DNA of 64,000 nt from Candidatus Baltobacteraceae bacterium (GTDB lineage Bacteria; Vulcanimicrobiota; Vulcanimicrobiia; Vulcanimicrobiales; Vulcanimicrobiaceae), in the NCBI GenBank assembly GCA_036489885.1, contig DASXEW010000003.1:806001-870000 (forward strand), in the 5' to 3' direction. The translations under genes were made by a program, and so were the position numbers. The notes below the pieces were generated by a model. The model had not been told where the DNA came from. It saw only the letters and a list, made by a program, of their open reading frames with translations, and searched no databases. The stretch's first letter is position 1. Each line of letters begins with the position of its first letter. Below are positions 7,913-16,364 of the stretch, piece by piece.

Positions 7913-9447
7913 GCGCCGGCTTCGGGCGTCTCGATTCGCGGAAACAGCGCATCGCCCGGACGCGTGACCGTCCCAGCTGCAAGCCGTCCCCATGTCAGCT
8001 CGTCGCTCCACGAGCCTTCTGGCTTGCCTTCGAGTCCAAGCTGCGACCACATCGCTTCGGATTTTTCCGGGATGAACGGATGCAGTAAAAGCGCGAGCCA
8101 GCGTAAGCCTTCGCACAGTTCGTAGAGCAAGGCATCGAGATCGACGTCGCGGCCTTCCTTAAAAAGAACCCATGGCTTGTGCTCTTCGATCGCGCGATTC
8201 AGCTCGGTGACCAGTTCCCAAATACGATCGAGCGCACCGCGAAAATCTAGCTCGAAGATGCGGGCTTGTACGTCGTCGCCGAGCCCGGCGAAACGTTCCG
8301 CCAGCGTCGACTCGACCGCGGCCGGGACGATGCTCTCGCGATAACGCGCCAGCATCGCGAGCGAACGGCGCAAGAGATTGCCGAGATCGTTGCCGAGGTC
8401 GCCGTTGTGCCGATGACGGAATTTATCGCGCGAGATCGAGAAGTCGTTTCCGAATGGTGCTTCGCGCATCAGAAAGTACCGGATCGAATCGGCGCCCAGC
8501 TCGGTGGCAACCTCGAACGGATCGATGACGTTGCCCTTGCTCTTACTCATCTTCTCGCCTTCGACCGTGATCCAGCCGTGTGCGTAGACGAGTCGCGGCT
8601 CTTCGAGTCCAAGCGCCCATAACGTTGCCGGCCAGATGATCGTGTGAAAGCGCGCGATCTCGCGGCCGATCAATTGAACGTTTGCGGGCCAGAACGTTTT
8701 GAAGCGTGCACCGTCATGTTCCCAATCGAGCGCCGTGATGTAGTTCAAAAGCGCATCGAACCACACGTACATGACGCCGCCCGACGGCAAGGGAATTCCC
8801 CACGCAAGATTTGCACGCGAGATCGAGAGATCGTGCAAGCCCTCTTCGAGTAGCGAGACCATCTCGTTGTAAACACGCTGCGGCCGCACCCAATTCGGGT
8901 TGGCGCGAAAGTGCGCGAGCAAACGGTCGCGATAATGCGAAAGGCGGAAGAACCAATTTTCTTCCGCGACCCATTGCACTTCACGGCGGCATTCGGGATT
9001 CGGACAACGGCCGTCGATCAGCTCGGATTCGAGCCAGAACGTCTCGTCGTTGGTGCAATACCAACCTTCGTACGTGCCAAGATAAACGTCACCGCTTTCC
9101 TTGAGTTTCTCGAAGACTTTGATGCATGCCGAAATGTGGCGCGGCTCGGTCGTGCGGATGAAATCGTCATACGAGATCTCGTACGTCGATGCCAGGCTTT
9201 GCCACCGCTCGATCAACTGATCGGTCCACGCTTTGGGACTCAAGCCGGCTTGCGCCGCAGCATTCGCGACCTTGCCGCCGTGCTCGTCGGTGCCGGTCAG
9301 AAAGAACGTCTGGCGGCACGTGCGCGCGGTCCGGGCCATCACGTCGGCCGCAACTTCGGTATAGGCGTGCCCGATGTGCGGATTGCCGCTGATGTAGTAG
9401 ATGGGGGTCGTGACATAAAACGGCGGGCGCGCTTTGGGGTCGGTCAT
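7909..9447 (-). CDS. metG: Methionyl-tRNA synthetase
   Basis: A 512-residue class I aminoacyl-tRNA synthetase charging tRNA-Met. The HIGH signature is HIGH at residues 24-27 (YYISGNPHIGHAYTEV) and KMSKS is GEKMSKSKGN near residue 310. A small zinc-knuckle region (YCTNDE..., CPNPECRREV) lies in the connective peptide. The length matches the short bacterial type without the C-terminal EMAP/Trbp111 dimerisation domain. ATG at 9447 is chosen over a frame extension to 9489 because MTDPKARPPFYVTTPIYY is the usual N-terminus and the extension runs into rsmI. It follows rsmI by 7 bases and converges with the TonB-like gene. Confidence 0.96.
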   Translation of the reverse strand: MTDPKARPPFYVTTPIYYISGNPHIGHAYTEVAADVMARTARTCRQTFFLTGTDEHGGKVANAAAQAGLSPKAWTDQLIERWQSLASTYEISYDDFIRTTEPRHISACIKVFEKLKESGDVYLGTYEGWYCTNDETFWLESELIDGRCPNPECRREVQWVAEENWFFRLSHYRDRLLAHFRANPNWVRPQRVYNEMVSLLEEGLHDLSISRANLAWGIPLPSGGVMYVWFDALLNYITALDWEHDGARFKTFWPANVQLIGREIARFHTIIWPATLWALGLEEPRLVYAHGWITVEGEKMSKSKGNVIDPFEVATELGADSIRYFLMREAPFGNDFSISRDKFRHRHNGDLGNDLGNLLRRSLAMLARYRESIVPAAVESTLAERFAGLGDDVQARIFELDFRGALDRIWELVTELNRAIEEHKPWVLFKEGRDVDLDALLYELCEGLRWLALLLHPFIPEKSEAMWSQLGLEGKPEGSWSDELTWGRLAAGTVTRPGDALFPRIETPEAGA

Positions 9448-9454
9448 CGCGCGC

Positions 9455-10288
9455 TCAGTTCGCTTGCTTTCGTCGCGAGGCCCGCGCATAGAGGTCGCGC
9501 CGCTCGCCGAGGCCCCTCGCCGCGAGATCCTTCGCGATGTCCGTGACCGAGTGGCCGGCTGAGAGCGCCTTGTCGATCGCGCGATCGATTTCGTCGTCGG
9601 ACGGAGCAGCCGGCGTCGCGTCGATGCTCACCGGACCGACCACGAGGACGATCTCACCGCGGACGGGCTTCTCGAGGGCCGCGAGCACTTCGGCGGCCGT
9701 GCCGCGCAAGTGCTGCTCGTGCAGTTTCGTCAGCTCGCGCGCAACAAAGATCGGCGTGCGCGGCGCGAGCTCGGCCAGCGCTTCGAGCGTAGCCGCGATG
9801 CGATGCGGCGCGTCGTACCAGACCGTCGTAAGCGACGAAGCGAGCGCGCGTGAAAACGCGTCGCGACGGCTGCGTTGCGTCCGCGGTACGAAACCTTCGA
9901 ATGAAAACCGTCCGAGATCGAATCCCGAAAGCACCGCGGCTACGACGAATGCGCTCGGTCCCGGCAGGACTTCAACGCTGATGCCGCTGGAACGCGCATG
10001 GCGCACCAGCTCGATTCCCGGATCCGAGACGCCGGGCATCCCGGCATCGGTTACGACTGCTACCTTTTCAGTTCGCGCCCGTTCAACGATCGCTTCGAGC
10101 GTACTGCGCGCCGAATGTTCGTCGTAGTGCAAGAGTTTCGGAGCGGAAATGTCGAGTGCGCTCAAAAGCCGTCGCGCGACCCGTGTATCCTCGGCGACGA
10201 TCGCGTCGGCTTCGCGCAGCACGTCGAGCGCGCGTAGCGTGATGTCGCGCAAATTGCCAAGCGGGGTCGGCACGAGAATGAGGCTCAT
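9455..10288 (-). CDS. rsmI: 16S rRNA (cytidine1402-2'-O)-methyltransferase
   Basis: A 277-residue tetrapyrrole-methylase-fold enzyme. Motifs are LVPTPLGNLRDITLRAL at the N-terminus, EDTRVARRLL near 37-46, VTDAGMPGVSDPG (about 80-92) and VLPGPSAFVVAAVLSG. RsmI 2'-O-methylates C1402 of 16S rRNA in the decoding centre using SAM. The ATG at 10288 overlaps the stop of the upstream MFS gene (ATGA); a longer frame to 10777 lies inside that gene and is spurious. Pairing with metG suggests a translation-related transcript. Confidence 0.94.
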   Translation of the reverse strand: MSLILVPTPLGNLRDITLRALDVLREADAIVAEDTRVARRLLSALDISAPKLLHYDEHSARSTLEAIVERARTEKVAVVTDAGMPGVSDPGIELVRHARSSGISVEVLPGPSAFVVAAVLSGFDLGRFSFEGFVPRTQRSRRDAFSRALASSLTTVWYDAPHRIAATLEALAELAPRTPIFVARELTKLHEQHLRGTAAEVLAALEKPVRGEIVLVVGPVSIDATPAAPSDDEIDRAIDKALSAGHSVTDIAKDLAARGLGERRDLYARASRRKQAN

Positions 10289-11424
10289 GCGATTGCGTGC
10301 CGCCGTTGCGTTACGCCGATCGCAATTGCGACCAGCCCGCACATGACCGGAAGGATGCCGACGTAATGCACGTTGATCGTGAGGATGCTCGTCGAGACGA
10401 GCGGTCCGAGGATAAACGCGAACGAGTTCAGCGAGTCGTTCACGCCCATGATCGTTCCGCGCCGGTCGGCCGGTGCGCAATCGGAAACGAGCGCACTGAG
10501 CGTCGGCCGGACGAATGAATTCGCGAGTGCCCATAAGACGAGTGTAATAAAAAACGTCGGCAAATCGTGGACGAACCCGACGTACGACATTGCGATCACG
10601 CCGAGAGTTAGCCCCGTGAGCAAGATGTTCCGTGGACCGAACCGGTCGGTAAGCCGGCCGATCAGGAAGAGTTGCACGCTGACGCCGATCACGGCAAATG
10701 CGGCGTAGAGCAGGCTCGTTTGCGATGGTCCGAAACCGAGTACGCGTTCCGAGAACAGCGCGAAAACGGTTACCCACATTGTAAAGAACAGCGCGAAAAA
10801 GAGCACCTGTAAGAGCAACGTACGTAACGCAGGCTCCGCTAGCGACGTGAAAATGTCACGCAGCGTCGGCGGGTGTTCGGGAGGTTGGTGCGACTCGGGC
10901 AAAATCACGACCGTCAGCACGATCGTGACGACTTGCAGCGCGGCCGCACAGAAGAACGGAACGGGATATCCGTAGCGTACGAGCAGACCACCGATGACCG
11001 GCCCGAACAAGAATCCCAGACCGAATGTTGCGCCGACGAGACCGAACGCGCGTGGCCGGTCCTTCGGTTCAGTGAGATCCGCAACATAGGATCCCGTGAC
11101 GCCCATCGTCGCCCCCGCGATTCCCTCGATCGCGCGCGCGATGAAGATCATCGCCAGCGAGCCTCCGATTCCGAGCAGGACGTACGACAATACGGAGATA
11201 CACTGCGCAGCGATCAAGACGACGCGCCGGCCGGCGCGATCGCTGATTCGTCCCCATACCGGAGAGGCCAGAAAACCGAACACCGCGACCGTCGCGACGA
11301 TGGCGCCGACCACAAAAGGCGTCGCGCCGTAATGCTCCGCGTAATACGGAAGCAGCGGGATCAACAACGTGAATCCCAATACGTCGACGAACGTGATGGC
11401 GAGGATCGGAAAGAGCTTGGTCAC
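10285..11424 (-). CDS. Major facilitator superfamily exporter (TetA-like)
   Basis: The 379-residue protein has about 12 hydrophobic segments and the MFS motif A in the first cytoplasmic loop (GRISDRAGRRVVL). The N-terminus (FVDVLGFTLLIPLLPYY) and the proline/glycine-rich fifth segment (GPVIGGLL) resemble drug:H+ antiporters of the TetA/DHA1 type. It is probably a proton-coupled efflux pump of the inner membrane; the substrate is unknown. It lies 3 bases after the ABC permease gene and overlaps rsmI by 4. Confidence 0.85.
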   Translation of the reverse strand: MTKLFPILAITFVDVLGFTLLIPLLPYYAEHYGATPFVVGAIVATVAVFGFLASPVWGRISDRAGRRVVLIAAQCISVLSYVLLGIGGSLAMIFIARAIEGIAGATMGVTGSYVADLTEPKDRPRAFGLVGATFGLGFLFGPVIGGLLVRYGYPVPFFCAAALQVVTIVLTVVILPESHQPPEHPPTLRDIFTSLAEPALRTLLLQVLFFALFFTMWVTVFALFSERVLGFGPSQTSLLYAAFAVIGVSVQLFLIGRLTDRFGPRNILLTGLTLGVIAMSYVGFVHDLPTFFITLVLWALANSFVRPTLSALVSDCAPADRRGTIMGVNDSLNSFAFILGPLVSTSILTINVHYVGILPVMCGLVAIAIGVTQRRHAIA

Positions 11425-11427
11425 GGA

Positions 11428-12636
11428 CTACGTCCGCAACACGGTCCAAATCTGTGAAAGTTTCGGTGGGCGGCCATACAGGAGCAACCCTACACGGTAC
11501 AGCCTTCCGGCAAAAGGCACGATCACGGCAAGCGCAGCGATGTTGAGCAGCACCGCTATCCCGACTTGCCAGAGCGGAATCGTCGCGACCATATAACGCG
11601 TGAACATCACGAACGGTGAGAGCAGCGGGATAAAGCTCGTCACCACGACCGTTTGCGAGTTCGGAGCTTCGAGTGCGAACTGCGCGATGAAAAACGCCGC
11701 GATCACCGGTAACACCAGTGGAAACGTGAACGAACCCAGATCTTCGGTGCGGCTGATGAGCGACGCCGCGGCGGCGTATAGCAGCGAATATTCCAAGAAG
11801 CCGATCACGAAGAAGATCAGGAAAACAATGACCAGCTCGGGTGTAATCGCGCTGGTAAAGGCTTGGAAGTTTTCGATTGCGCCGGCTTTCGTGCCGACGA
11901 TGATCTCCGTTAGCGACCAGATCACGAGTTGCAATATTCCCGCAAGACCGGTCGCGAGCACCTTGCCGCCCAGCAGTGCGGCGGGCGAGATTGCAGCGAC
12001 CAGCAGCTCTGCGATGCGGCTCGTTTTCTCTTCCGCGACGGAAGCCATCAGCATCTGACTGTTGAGCAGCGTGATGAGATAGAGGACGAAAACGAGAAAC
12101 ATCGTTACGCCGCGGGTTGCTTCGGCCCGCGTCGCATTGTCGAATCGGCCGCCGACTCCTCGCACGTCGATCCGGATCGATCTGAATTTCTCGACGAGTT
12201 GGGCCGGGATACCGGTTCCCAGCGCGATGTTGAGTGGCGCAAGATTGCGCGTGATGCGCGCTGCCGGAAACGTTCCGGGATCGTCCGCATAGACGACGGC
12301 ACGCAAGCCGGCTTGATCCTTCTCGACATCAACGAGCGCTGCGATGTCGCTGTGCTCGTGAAGAAACGCACGCGTCACCTGTGCCGGCGCGGTGTCGACG
12401 TCTACGATCGTGAAGTTGTCGGCGCCCAAGAGGTCCTCGGCTTGCGAACGTACGGAGGACGTCCCGGTGACGCCGATATGTTTGCCTGAGTTCGAGACGC
12501 CACGCTCCATGAGCGCCGGCAAAACCGAAAAGACCGCGATCATGACCACGCCGATCCCGGTGCCGATCAGGAACGGCCGCGAGCGAATGCGCCAGATGAA
12601 TTCGGCGGAAAAGACGAGTCCGAAATCTGCGAACAT
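11428..12636 (-). CDS. ABC-2 type transporter permease (NatB-like)
   Basis: A 402-residue permease with one N-terminal membrane segment (about 22-42), a large extracytoplasmic domain (about 45-185) and a C-terminal membrane block (about 190-375) including NSQMLMASVAEEKTSRIAELL, the EEKxxR signature of the ABC-2/NatB class. Such permeases work with NatA-like ATPases to export small molecules or sodium. It starts 1 base after the natA-like gene stops, so the two form one exporter. No substrate can be assigned. Confidence 0.85.
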   Translation of the reverse strand: MFADFGLVFSAEFIWRIRSRPFLIGTGIGVVMIAVFSVLPALMERGVSNSGKHIGVTGTSSVRSQAEDLLGADNFTIVDVDTAPAQVTRAFLHEHSDIAALVDVEKDQAGLRAVVYADDPGTFPAARITRNLAPLNIALGTGIPAQLVEKFRSIRIDVRGVGGRFDNATRAEATRGVTMFLVFVLYLITLLNSQMLMASVAEEKTSRIAELLVAAISPAALLGGKVLATGLAGILQLVIWSLTEIIVGTKAGAIENFQAFTSAITPELVIVFLIFFVIGFLEYSLLYAAAASLISRTEDLGSFTFPLVLPVIAAFFIAQFALEAPNSQTVVVTSFIPLLSPFVMFTRYMVATIPLWQVGIAVLLNIAALAVIVPFAGRLYRVGLLLYGRPPKLSQIWTVLRT

Positions 12637-12637
12637 G

Positions 12638-13540
12638 CTACGCCGTCTCCGTAACCGCGCGGCGGTAGATTTCTTCGAGCGATGGCTCGAGCGGCTCGAA
12701 GCGCGTCACTGGTGCGGCCGCAACGAGATTGCGAAGCACTGCGGCGAAATCTGTACCGCTCGGTACGCGGGCGCGCAGCTCGCCGTCCGCAGACGGCAAA
12801 ATCTCCGCATCGTTCATCATCTCGAAAACGTGACGAAGGCGCGAGTCATCAGGTTGAATGACGATCGTGCGTGTCGGCCAAGTGGACCGCAACGACGCGA
12901 GCGTACCGGCGGCGCGTGCAGTTCCGTCCGCGATGATGCAAAAGCTGTCGCACAGCGTTTCGAGCTGCCACATTTGATGACTCGAGAGCACGAGCGTCGT
13001 CCCGTTCTTGCGCAACGTTTCAAGCAGTTCGTAGACCGTCTGCGCATTGACGGGATCGAGTCCGGAAAACGGTTCGTCGAGGATGAGCAAGTCGGGACCG
13101 TGCGCCGCAGCGCACGCCACTTGGACTTTTTGCTGGTTGCCCTTGGAGAGCTCGCCGCAGGGTCGCTGGGTGTACTCGGCTAGCCCCAGATCCGCGATCC
13201 AGCGATCGGCCTTTTCGGCCGCTTCGGACGCGCGCAAACCGTGCAGCCGCGCAAAGTAGATAATCTGTTCCTTAACCTTCAGCTTCCCGTACAGTCCGCG
13301 TTCTTCGGGCAGATAGCCGAAGTGCCGCCGGCTGCCGCGATCGATCGGCGCTCCGCGCCAACGCACGCTGCCTCCGTCGGGGACGAGGATGCCGAGGATC
13401 ATACGCATCGTCGTCGTTTTACCGGCGCCGTTGGGTCCGAGCAGCCCGAACGTCGTCCCGGACGTCACCGAAAAGTTAACGTCTCTTACTGCCGGGACGG
13501 AGCCGAAAGAACGGCGGACGTGGTCGACCTCAAGAGCCAT
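12638..13540 (-). CDS. ABC transporter ATP-binding protein (NatA-like)
   Basis: A 300-residue ATPase with Walker [10 protein letters not shown] (about 34-42), a degenerate signature LSKGNQQKVQVA and Walker B LLILDEPFSGLDP, and an H-loop serine-histidine (VLSSHQMWQLE). The GNQQK signature variant is common in NatA/export-type ABC-2 ATPases. A C-terminal regulatory extension of about 80 residues follows. It energises the permease encoded immediately downstream. It is the first gene of the minus-strand run ending in metG and diverges from the DHH phosphoesterase gene with only 35 bases between starts. Confidence 0.9.
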   Translation of the reverse strand: MALEVDHVRRSFGSVPAVRDVNFSVTSGTTFGLLGPNGAGKTTTMRMILGILVPDGGSVRWRGAPIDRGSRRHFGYLPEERGLYGKLKVKEQIIYFARLHGLRASEAAEKADRWIADLGLAEYTQRPCGELSKGNQQKVQVACAAAHGPDLLILDEPFSGLDPVNAQTVYELLETLRKNGTTLVLSSHQMWQLETLCDSFCIIADGTARAAGTLASLRSTWPTRTIVIQPDDSRLRHVFEMMNDAEILPSADGELRARVPSGTDFAAVLRNLVAAAPVTRFEPLEPSLEEIYRRAVTETA

Positions 13541-13575
13541 AAGGAGCCATTACCTGATTAGCGAAGGTGCGCCCT

Positions 13576-14460
13576 ATGAGGCTAGTAACACGAGCCGATC
13601 TAGACGGCTTGACTTGTGCGATTTTGCTCTCCGAAGTCGAACAGATCGACGAGGTTGATTTCGCGCATCCCAAAGACGTACAAGACGGCAAAACTACGCT
13701 CACGAAAAACGACATCCTGGCGAACTTGCCGTTCGACGAACGTGCCGGATTGTGGTTCGATCACCACATCAGTCAAGCCGATGCATCATGGAATGATTTT
13801 GCGGGTGCATACGACGTGGCACCGAGTGCAGCGCGCGTGATCGCGAATCACTATAAGTCGCCGAAGTTTGCGCGCTACGAGAATTTGCTCGAAGCGACCG
13901 ATCGCATGGACGCAGCCGAGCTGACGCGTGACGACATCGTTTCGCCCAAGGGCTGGATTCTCGTCGGTTACACGCTCGATCCGCGCACCGGTCTCTCCGA
14001 TTTCCGTCCGTACTTCCGGCACGTGATGGAGCTGGTCAAGCACAAGAACGCAGACGACGTGCTCAAGGATTCTCAAGTCCAGGAACGCGTCGTAAAGCTG
14101 CGAGCCGAAGAAGCCGCTTTTCTCGAATCGCTCAAAGAGAACTCGAAAGCCGACGGCAACGTCGTGGTCACCGATTTTCGTGGTAAAGGCGAATTACCGC
14201 ACGGAAATCGCTTTCTGATATACACGCTCTTTCCCGAACAGAACGTGTCGATACGTGTCGCCGACGGTTTCAACAAACAGTTCACGAGCATTCAAGTCGG
14301 GCACAGCATTTTGAATCGCACGTGCAAGACGAACGTCGGCGAGCTGTTGCTCGAGCACGGCGGCGGCGGTCATTTCGGCGCGGGGACATGCCAACCCAAA
14401 TCCGAAGAGGCCAGCGATGTCCTCGCCTCAATCATCAGCGTCCTCAAAGAGAACGGCTAG
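13576..14460 (+). CDS. DHH-family phosphoesterase
   Basis: This 294-residue protein begins with TRADLDGLTCAILL (Asp residues of DHH motif I) and has WFDHHIS (DHH motif III) near residues 60-66, then a C-terminal DHHA1 domain with GGGGHFGAGTC. Members hydrolyse phosphoester or phosphoanhydride bonds with Mn2+/Co2+: exopolyphosphatase, nanoRNase or cyclic-dinucleotide phosphodiesterase. Homologues of this layout are often labelled exopolyphosphatase-like, but activity cannot be decided here. The ATG at 13576 has AAGG 8 bases upstream; an in-frame GTG at 13567 adds 3 residues and is less likely. Confidence 0.88.
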   Translation: MRLVTRADLDGLTCAILLSEVEQIDEVDFAHPKDVQDGKTTLTKNDILANLPFDERAGLWFDHHISQADASWNDFAGAYDVAPSAARVIANHYKSPKFARYENLLEATDRMDAAELTRDDIVSPKGWILVGYTLDPRTGLSDFRPYFRHVMELVKHKNADDVLKDSQVQERVVKLRAEEAAFLESLKENSKADGNVVVTDFRGKGELPHGNRFLIYTLFPEQNVSIRVADGFNKQFTSIQVGHSILNRTCKTNVGELLLEHGGGGHFGAGTCQPKSEEASDVLASIISVLKENG

Positions 14461-15253
14461 CAGCTTTATAACGCTCGATGGCCGCGTCAGCGTCGTAACA
14501 GGCGCGAGTCGTGGCATCGGTGCGGCCGCATCGCTCGAGCTGGCAAAAGCCGGCTCTGCGATTGCGTTGCTCGACATCGACGAGAAGCTCGCATCCGAGA
14601 CCGCGCGCTCGGTTGCCGAGCAGACCGGCGTCGTCACCCGCGCGTACGCATTGAACGTCACCGATCGCCCGGCAATTACGCGTGTCATCGCAAAGGTCGC
14701 TGAAGATTTCGGTGCGATCGATCATCTGATCAACAACGCCGGCATTCAATTTATTAGTCCTATAGAATCGTTTCCGGACGACAAGTGGGACCTCGTACGC
14801 GGGATCGATTTGGACGGCGTGTTCAACATGACGAAGGCGGTCTGGCCGCATTTAAAGGCGCGCGGCCGCGGACGCATCGTCAACCTCGCGAGCGTGCAAG
14901 GCATCATCGCAACGGAATACAAGCCCGCGTACGTCGCATCGAAGCATGGTGTCATCGGGCTCACGCAAGCGACGGCGCTCGAAGGCGCACCGATCGGGAC
15001 GACGGCGAATGCAGTTTGCCCCGGTGCGGTGCTTACCGATCTCGTGAAGAGTCAGGCGGCCGATCTCGCGCGCTCCTACGGCGGAATCACGGAAGAGGAA
15101 GCGCTCAAGCGTGCATTTCTCGTCAACATGCCGACGCAGCGTTTCATCATGCCCGACGAAATTGCGCAGCTCATTACGTACTTGTGCACGGACGCAGCAA
15201 AATCAATTACCGGCTCCGCTATCGCCATCGACGGCGGCTGGACGGCGCACTAG
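14417..15253 (+). CDS. Short-chain dehydrogenase, probably 3-hydroxybutyrate dehydrogenase
   Basis: A 278-residue SDR with the cofactor loop GASRGIG (29-35), NNAG (106-109), catalytic Ser159, Tyr172 and Lys176 (YVASK) and the C-terminal SITGSAIAIDGGWTA. The acidic residue in LLDID at the end of the second strand indicates NAD+ preference. Details such as KPAYVASKHGVIGLT and NAVCPGAVLTDLV match D-3-hydroxybutyrate dehydrogenases, which interconvert 3-hydroxybutyrate and acetoacetate in PHB or ketone-body metabolism. The start lies 44 bases inside the DHH gene and has GAGG 6 bases upstream. The first 20 residues are a Ser-rich extension. Another SDR substrate is possible. Confidence 0.8.
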   Translation: MSSPQSSASSKRTASSFITLDGRVSVVTGASRGIGAAASLELAKAGSAIALLDIDEKLASETARSVAEQTGVVTRAYALNVTDRPAITRVIAKVAEDFGAIDHLINNAGIQFISPIESFPDDKWDLVRGIDLDGVFNMTKAVWPHLKARGRGRIVNLASVQGIIATEYKPAYVASKHGVIGLTQATALEGAPIGTTANAVCPGAVLTDLVKSQAADLARSYGGITEEEALKRAFLVNMPTQRFIMPDEIAQLITYLCTDAAKSITGSAIAIDGGWTAH

Positions 15254-15259
15254 TCCGGG

Positions 15260-15288
15260 TTGACTTTACGCACTCGCTCTGATAGCCT
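15260..15288 (+). promoter_or_regulatory. Candidate sigma-70 promoter for the 24-codon ORF
   Basis: TTGACT (15260-15265), a 17-base spacer and TAGCCT (15283-15288) form a reasonable housekeeping promoter; the -35 is 5/6 and the -10 keeps the three most conserved positions (TA...T). Transcription would start near 15295, about 26 bases before the small ORF. Confidence 0.55.
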
Positions 15289-15320
15289 GATACGCACACC
15301 AAGAAAGGAGGTAACATACG

Positions 15321-15395
15321 ATGTCGACTTGTCTCAATTACGGCGTTCCGTTCGGCACGAATCTTCTTTCGCGGGTGCTTTCCGCAGTCTATTAG
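15321..15395 (+). CDS. 24-residue peptide ORF with near-perfect Shine-Dalgarno and own terminator
   Basis: An ATG at 15321 follows AAAGGAGGT (15304-15312), a near-perfect anti-16S match with ideal spacing, and opens a 24-codon frame ending in TAG. The peptide starts MSTCLNYGVPFG and ends LSRVLSAVY: one Cys, hydrophobic, little charge. A promoter lies upstream and a rho-independent terminator begins 23 bases after the stop, so this is a self-contained unit of about 150 nt. It could be a translated small protein, a secreted or signal peptide, a RiPP-type precursor or an mRNA-like regulatory RNA. I recognise no family. It is too short for standard gene callers. Confidence 0.65.
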   Translation: MSTCLNYGVPFGTNLLSRVLSAVY

Positions 15396-15417
15396 CTCAA
15401 ATTTAGACTGACGATGG

Positions 15418-15445
15418 GCCTCCGCGAAAAGCTGGAGGCTTTTTC
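15418..15445 (+). terminator. Rho-independent terminator
   Basis: GCCTCC (15418-15423), a 10-base loop and GGAGGC (15434-15439) form a 6-bp stem followed at once by TTTTTC. It closes the 24-codon ORF unit. The spacing (23 bases after the ORF stop) also allows an attenuator, but no regulated gene follows closely enough to make that compelling. Confidence 0.8.
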
Positions 15446-15518
15446 ATGAGCGCATAGCGCTCACGGCTCTTGCCTTCAGCAGAGTATTTCTTACTGCGTT
15501 CTCATGAAAGGCACGGAG

Positions 15519-15722
15519 ATGTTTTCGCATTCCCTCTCCGCACTTGGCGAAGAGCGTCGCGAAGCGTTGCTCGACGAAGCACGTCGCGCGCGACTCGCCC
15601 GTGCGGCAAATTCCGGCGTTCGAAAACGACGACATCGTCTCGCAGGCGTACTCGTTGCACTCGGGCGTGCAATAATCGCGATCGGCGCACGGCTCGAAGC
15701 CGAGGAAGAAATCGCGATTTAG
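15519..15722 (+). CDS. Small basic protein with C-terminal membrane helix, unknown function
   Basis: The 67-residue product has a charged N-terminal half (EERREALLDEARRARLARAA), a basic stretch (GVRKRRHR) and then a hydrophobic helix (LAGVLVALGRAIIAIGARLE), the build of small bacterial anchored proteins that end in an ALG-x-GxxLE helix. ATG at 15519 is chosen because AAAGG lies 7 bases upstream; an in-frame ATG at 15504 would add 5 residues but has no ribosome-binding site. No family or function can be assigned. Confidence 0.55.
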   Translation: MFSHSLSALGEERREALLDEARRARLARAANSGVRKRRHRLAGVLVALGRAIIAIGARLEAEEEIAI

Positions 15723-15723
15723 C

Positions 15724-15752
15724 TTGCGGTCCCCCTGGCTTTGTGCTACAAA
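15724..15752 (+). promoter_or_regulatory. Promoter for leaderless membrane-protein/regulator operon
   Basis: TTGCGG (15724-15729), a spacer of exactly 17 bases and TACAAA (15747-15752) precede the GTG at 15759 by only 6 bases. Transcription would therefore begin at or next to the start codon, giving a leaderless mRNA, which fits the lack of any Shine-Dalgarno sequence. Confidence 0.6.
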
Positions 15753-15754
15753 GC
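15738..15754. promoter_or_regulatory. 17-bp palindromic operator overlapping the -10 box
   Basis: GCTTTGT, a 3-base GCT spacer and ACAAAGC form a perfect 7-bp inverted repeat lying across the -10 element. A winged-helix protein encoded as the second gene of this operon (16361-16714) is the obvious candidate ligand, making this a probable autoregulatory repressor site. Confidence 0.65.
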
Positions 15755-15758
15755 TAGG

Positions 15759-16364
15759 GTGGATCGCCAGCAAGCAGCGGCAGATTTGGCCGAAGTCCGT
15801 CTGCGCCTCGCGAGCGTACAGCGCTTTCCCGGGTTTTCGGGTGCCGCCGCAATTGCCAGCGGAATCGTCTGCCTCGTGGCCGGCGCTTTCCAGGGCCTCG
15901 TGGCCCCGCACCCTACGACGGCTCAGGAGCTGCGCGTATACGAGACGATTTGGTTCTCGACGCTGGCCGTCGCGCTCGCGTTCAACTATGGCGCGGTCGG
16001 TTTTTGGCTCTTGCGCAATCACGGCCGCCACGCGGTCGAGCAGAGCCGTATCGCCGCGGTAGCGATTCTGCCGTCGCTCCTCTTTGGTGGGACGCTTACG
16101 CTCGCGCTTGCATCCGGCAACGCCTGGAATCTTCTGCCCGGCATTTGGTACGGCGCCTACGCGGTCGGTTTGTTTGCGTCGCGTACGCTGGTTCCGGCGA
16201 GCGTAATGACGGTCGCCGGCGGGTTCGGTGTTATCTCGATCGCGCTGCTCTTACCGTTTTCGGTGTTTTCACTCGCGTGGTGGGTCATGCCGCTCGGCTT
16301 CGGTTTCGGGCAGATCATCATCGGATGGTGCTTGGCGCGCGATCGCGCGGAGTTCTGGGTATGA
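15759..16364 (+). CDS. Multi-pass membrane protein coupled to winged-helix regulator
   Basis: A 201-residue integral membrane protein: a short amphipathic N-terminus (QQAAADLAEVRLRLASVQ), then about six hydrophobic segments (near 25-45, 58-80, 93-113, 115-135, 140-162, 168-190). No catalytic motif is seen. GTG at 15759 is preferred because a promoter ends 6 bases before it; a TTG at 15741 is in frame but inside the promoter. It overlaps the regulator gene by 4 bases (ATGA). Membrane protein plus small winged-helix regulator is a recurrent pair of unknown physiological role. Confidence 0.8.
   Translation: MDRQQAAADLAEVRLRLASVQRFPGFSGAAAIASGIVCLVAGAFQGLVAPHPTTAQELRVYETIWFSTLAVALAFNYGAVGFWLLRNHGRHAVEQSRIAAVAILPSLLFGGTLTLALASGNAWNLLPGIWYGAYAVGLFASRTLVPASVMTVAGGFGVISIALLLPFSVFSLAWWVMPLGFGFGQIIIGWCLARDRAEFWV

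Noticed and set aside
15321-15395. Mycofactocin precursor (MftA) identity for the 24-codon ORF
   Set aside because: It shares only the terminal Val-Tyr; the IDGMCG part is missing and there are no mftB/C genes nearby.
15418-15445. Attenuator controlled by the 24-codon peptide as a leader
   Set aside because: The peptide has no run of a regulatory amino acid, and no biosynthetic gene follows the terminator closely; simple termination is more likely.
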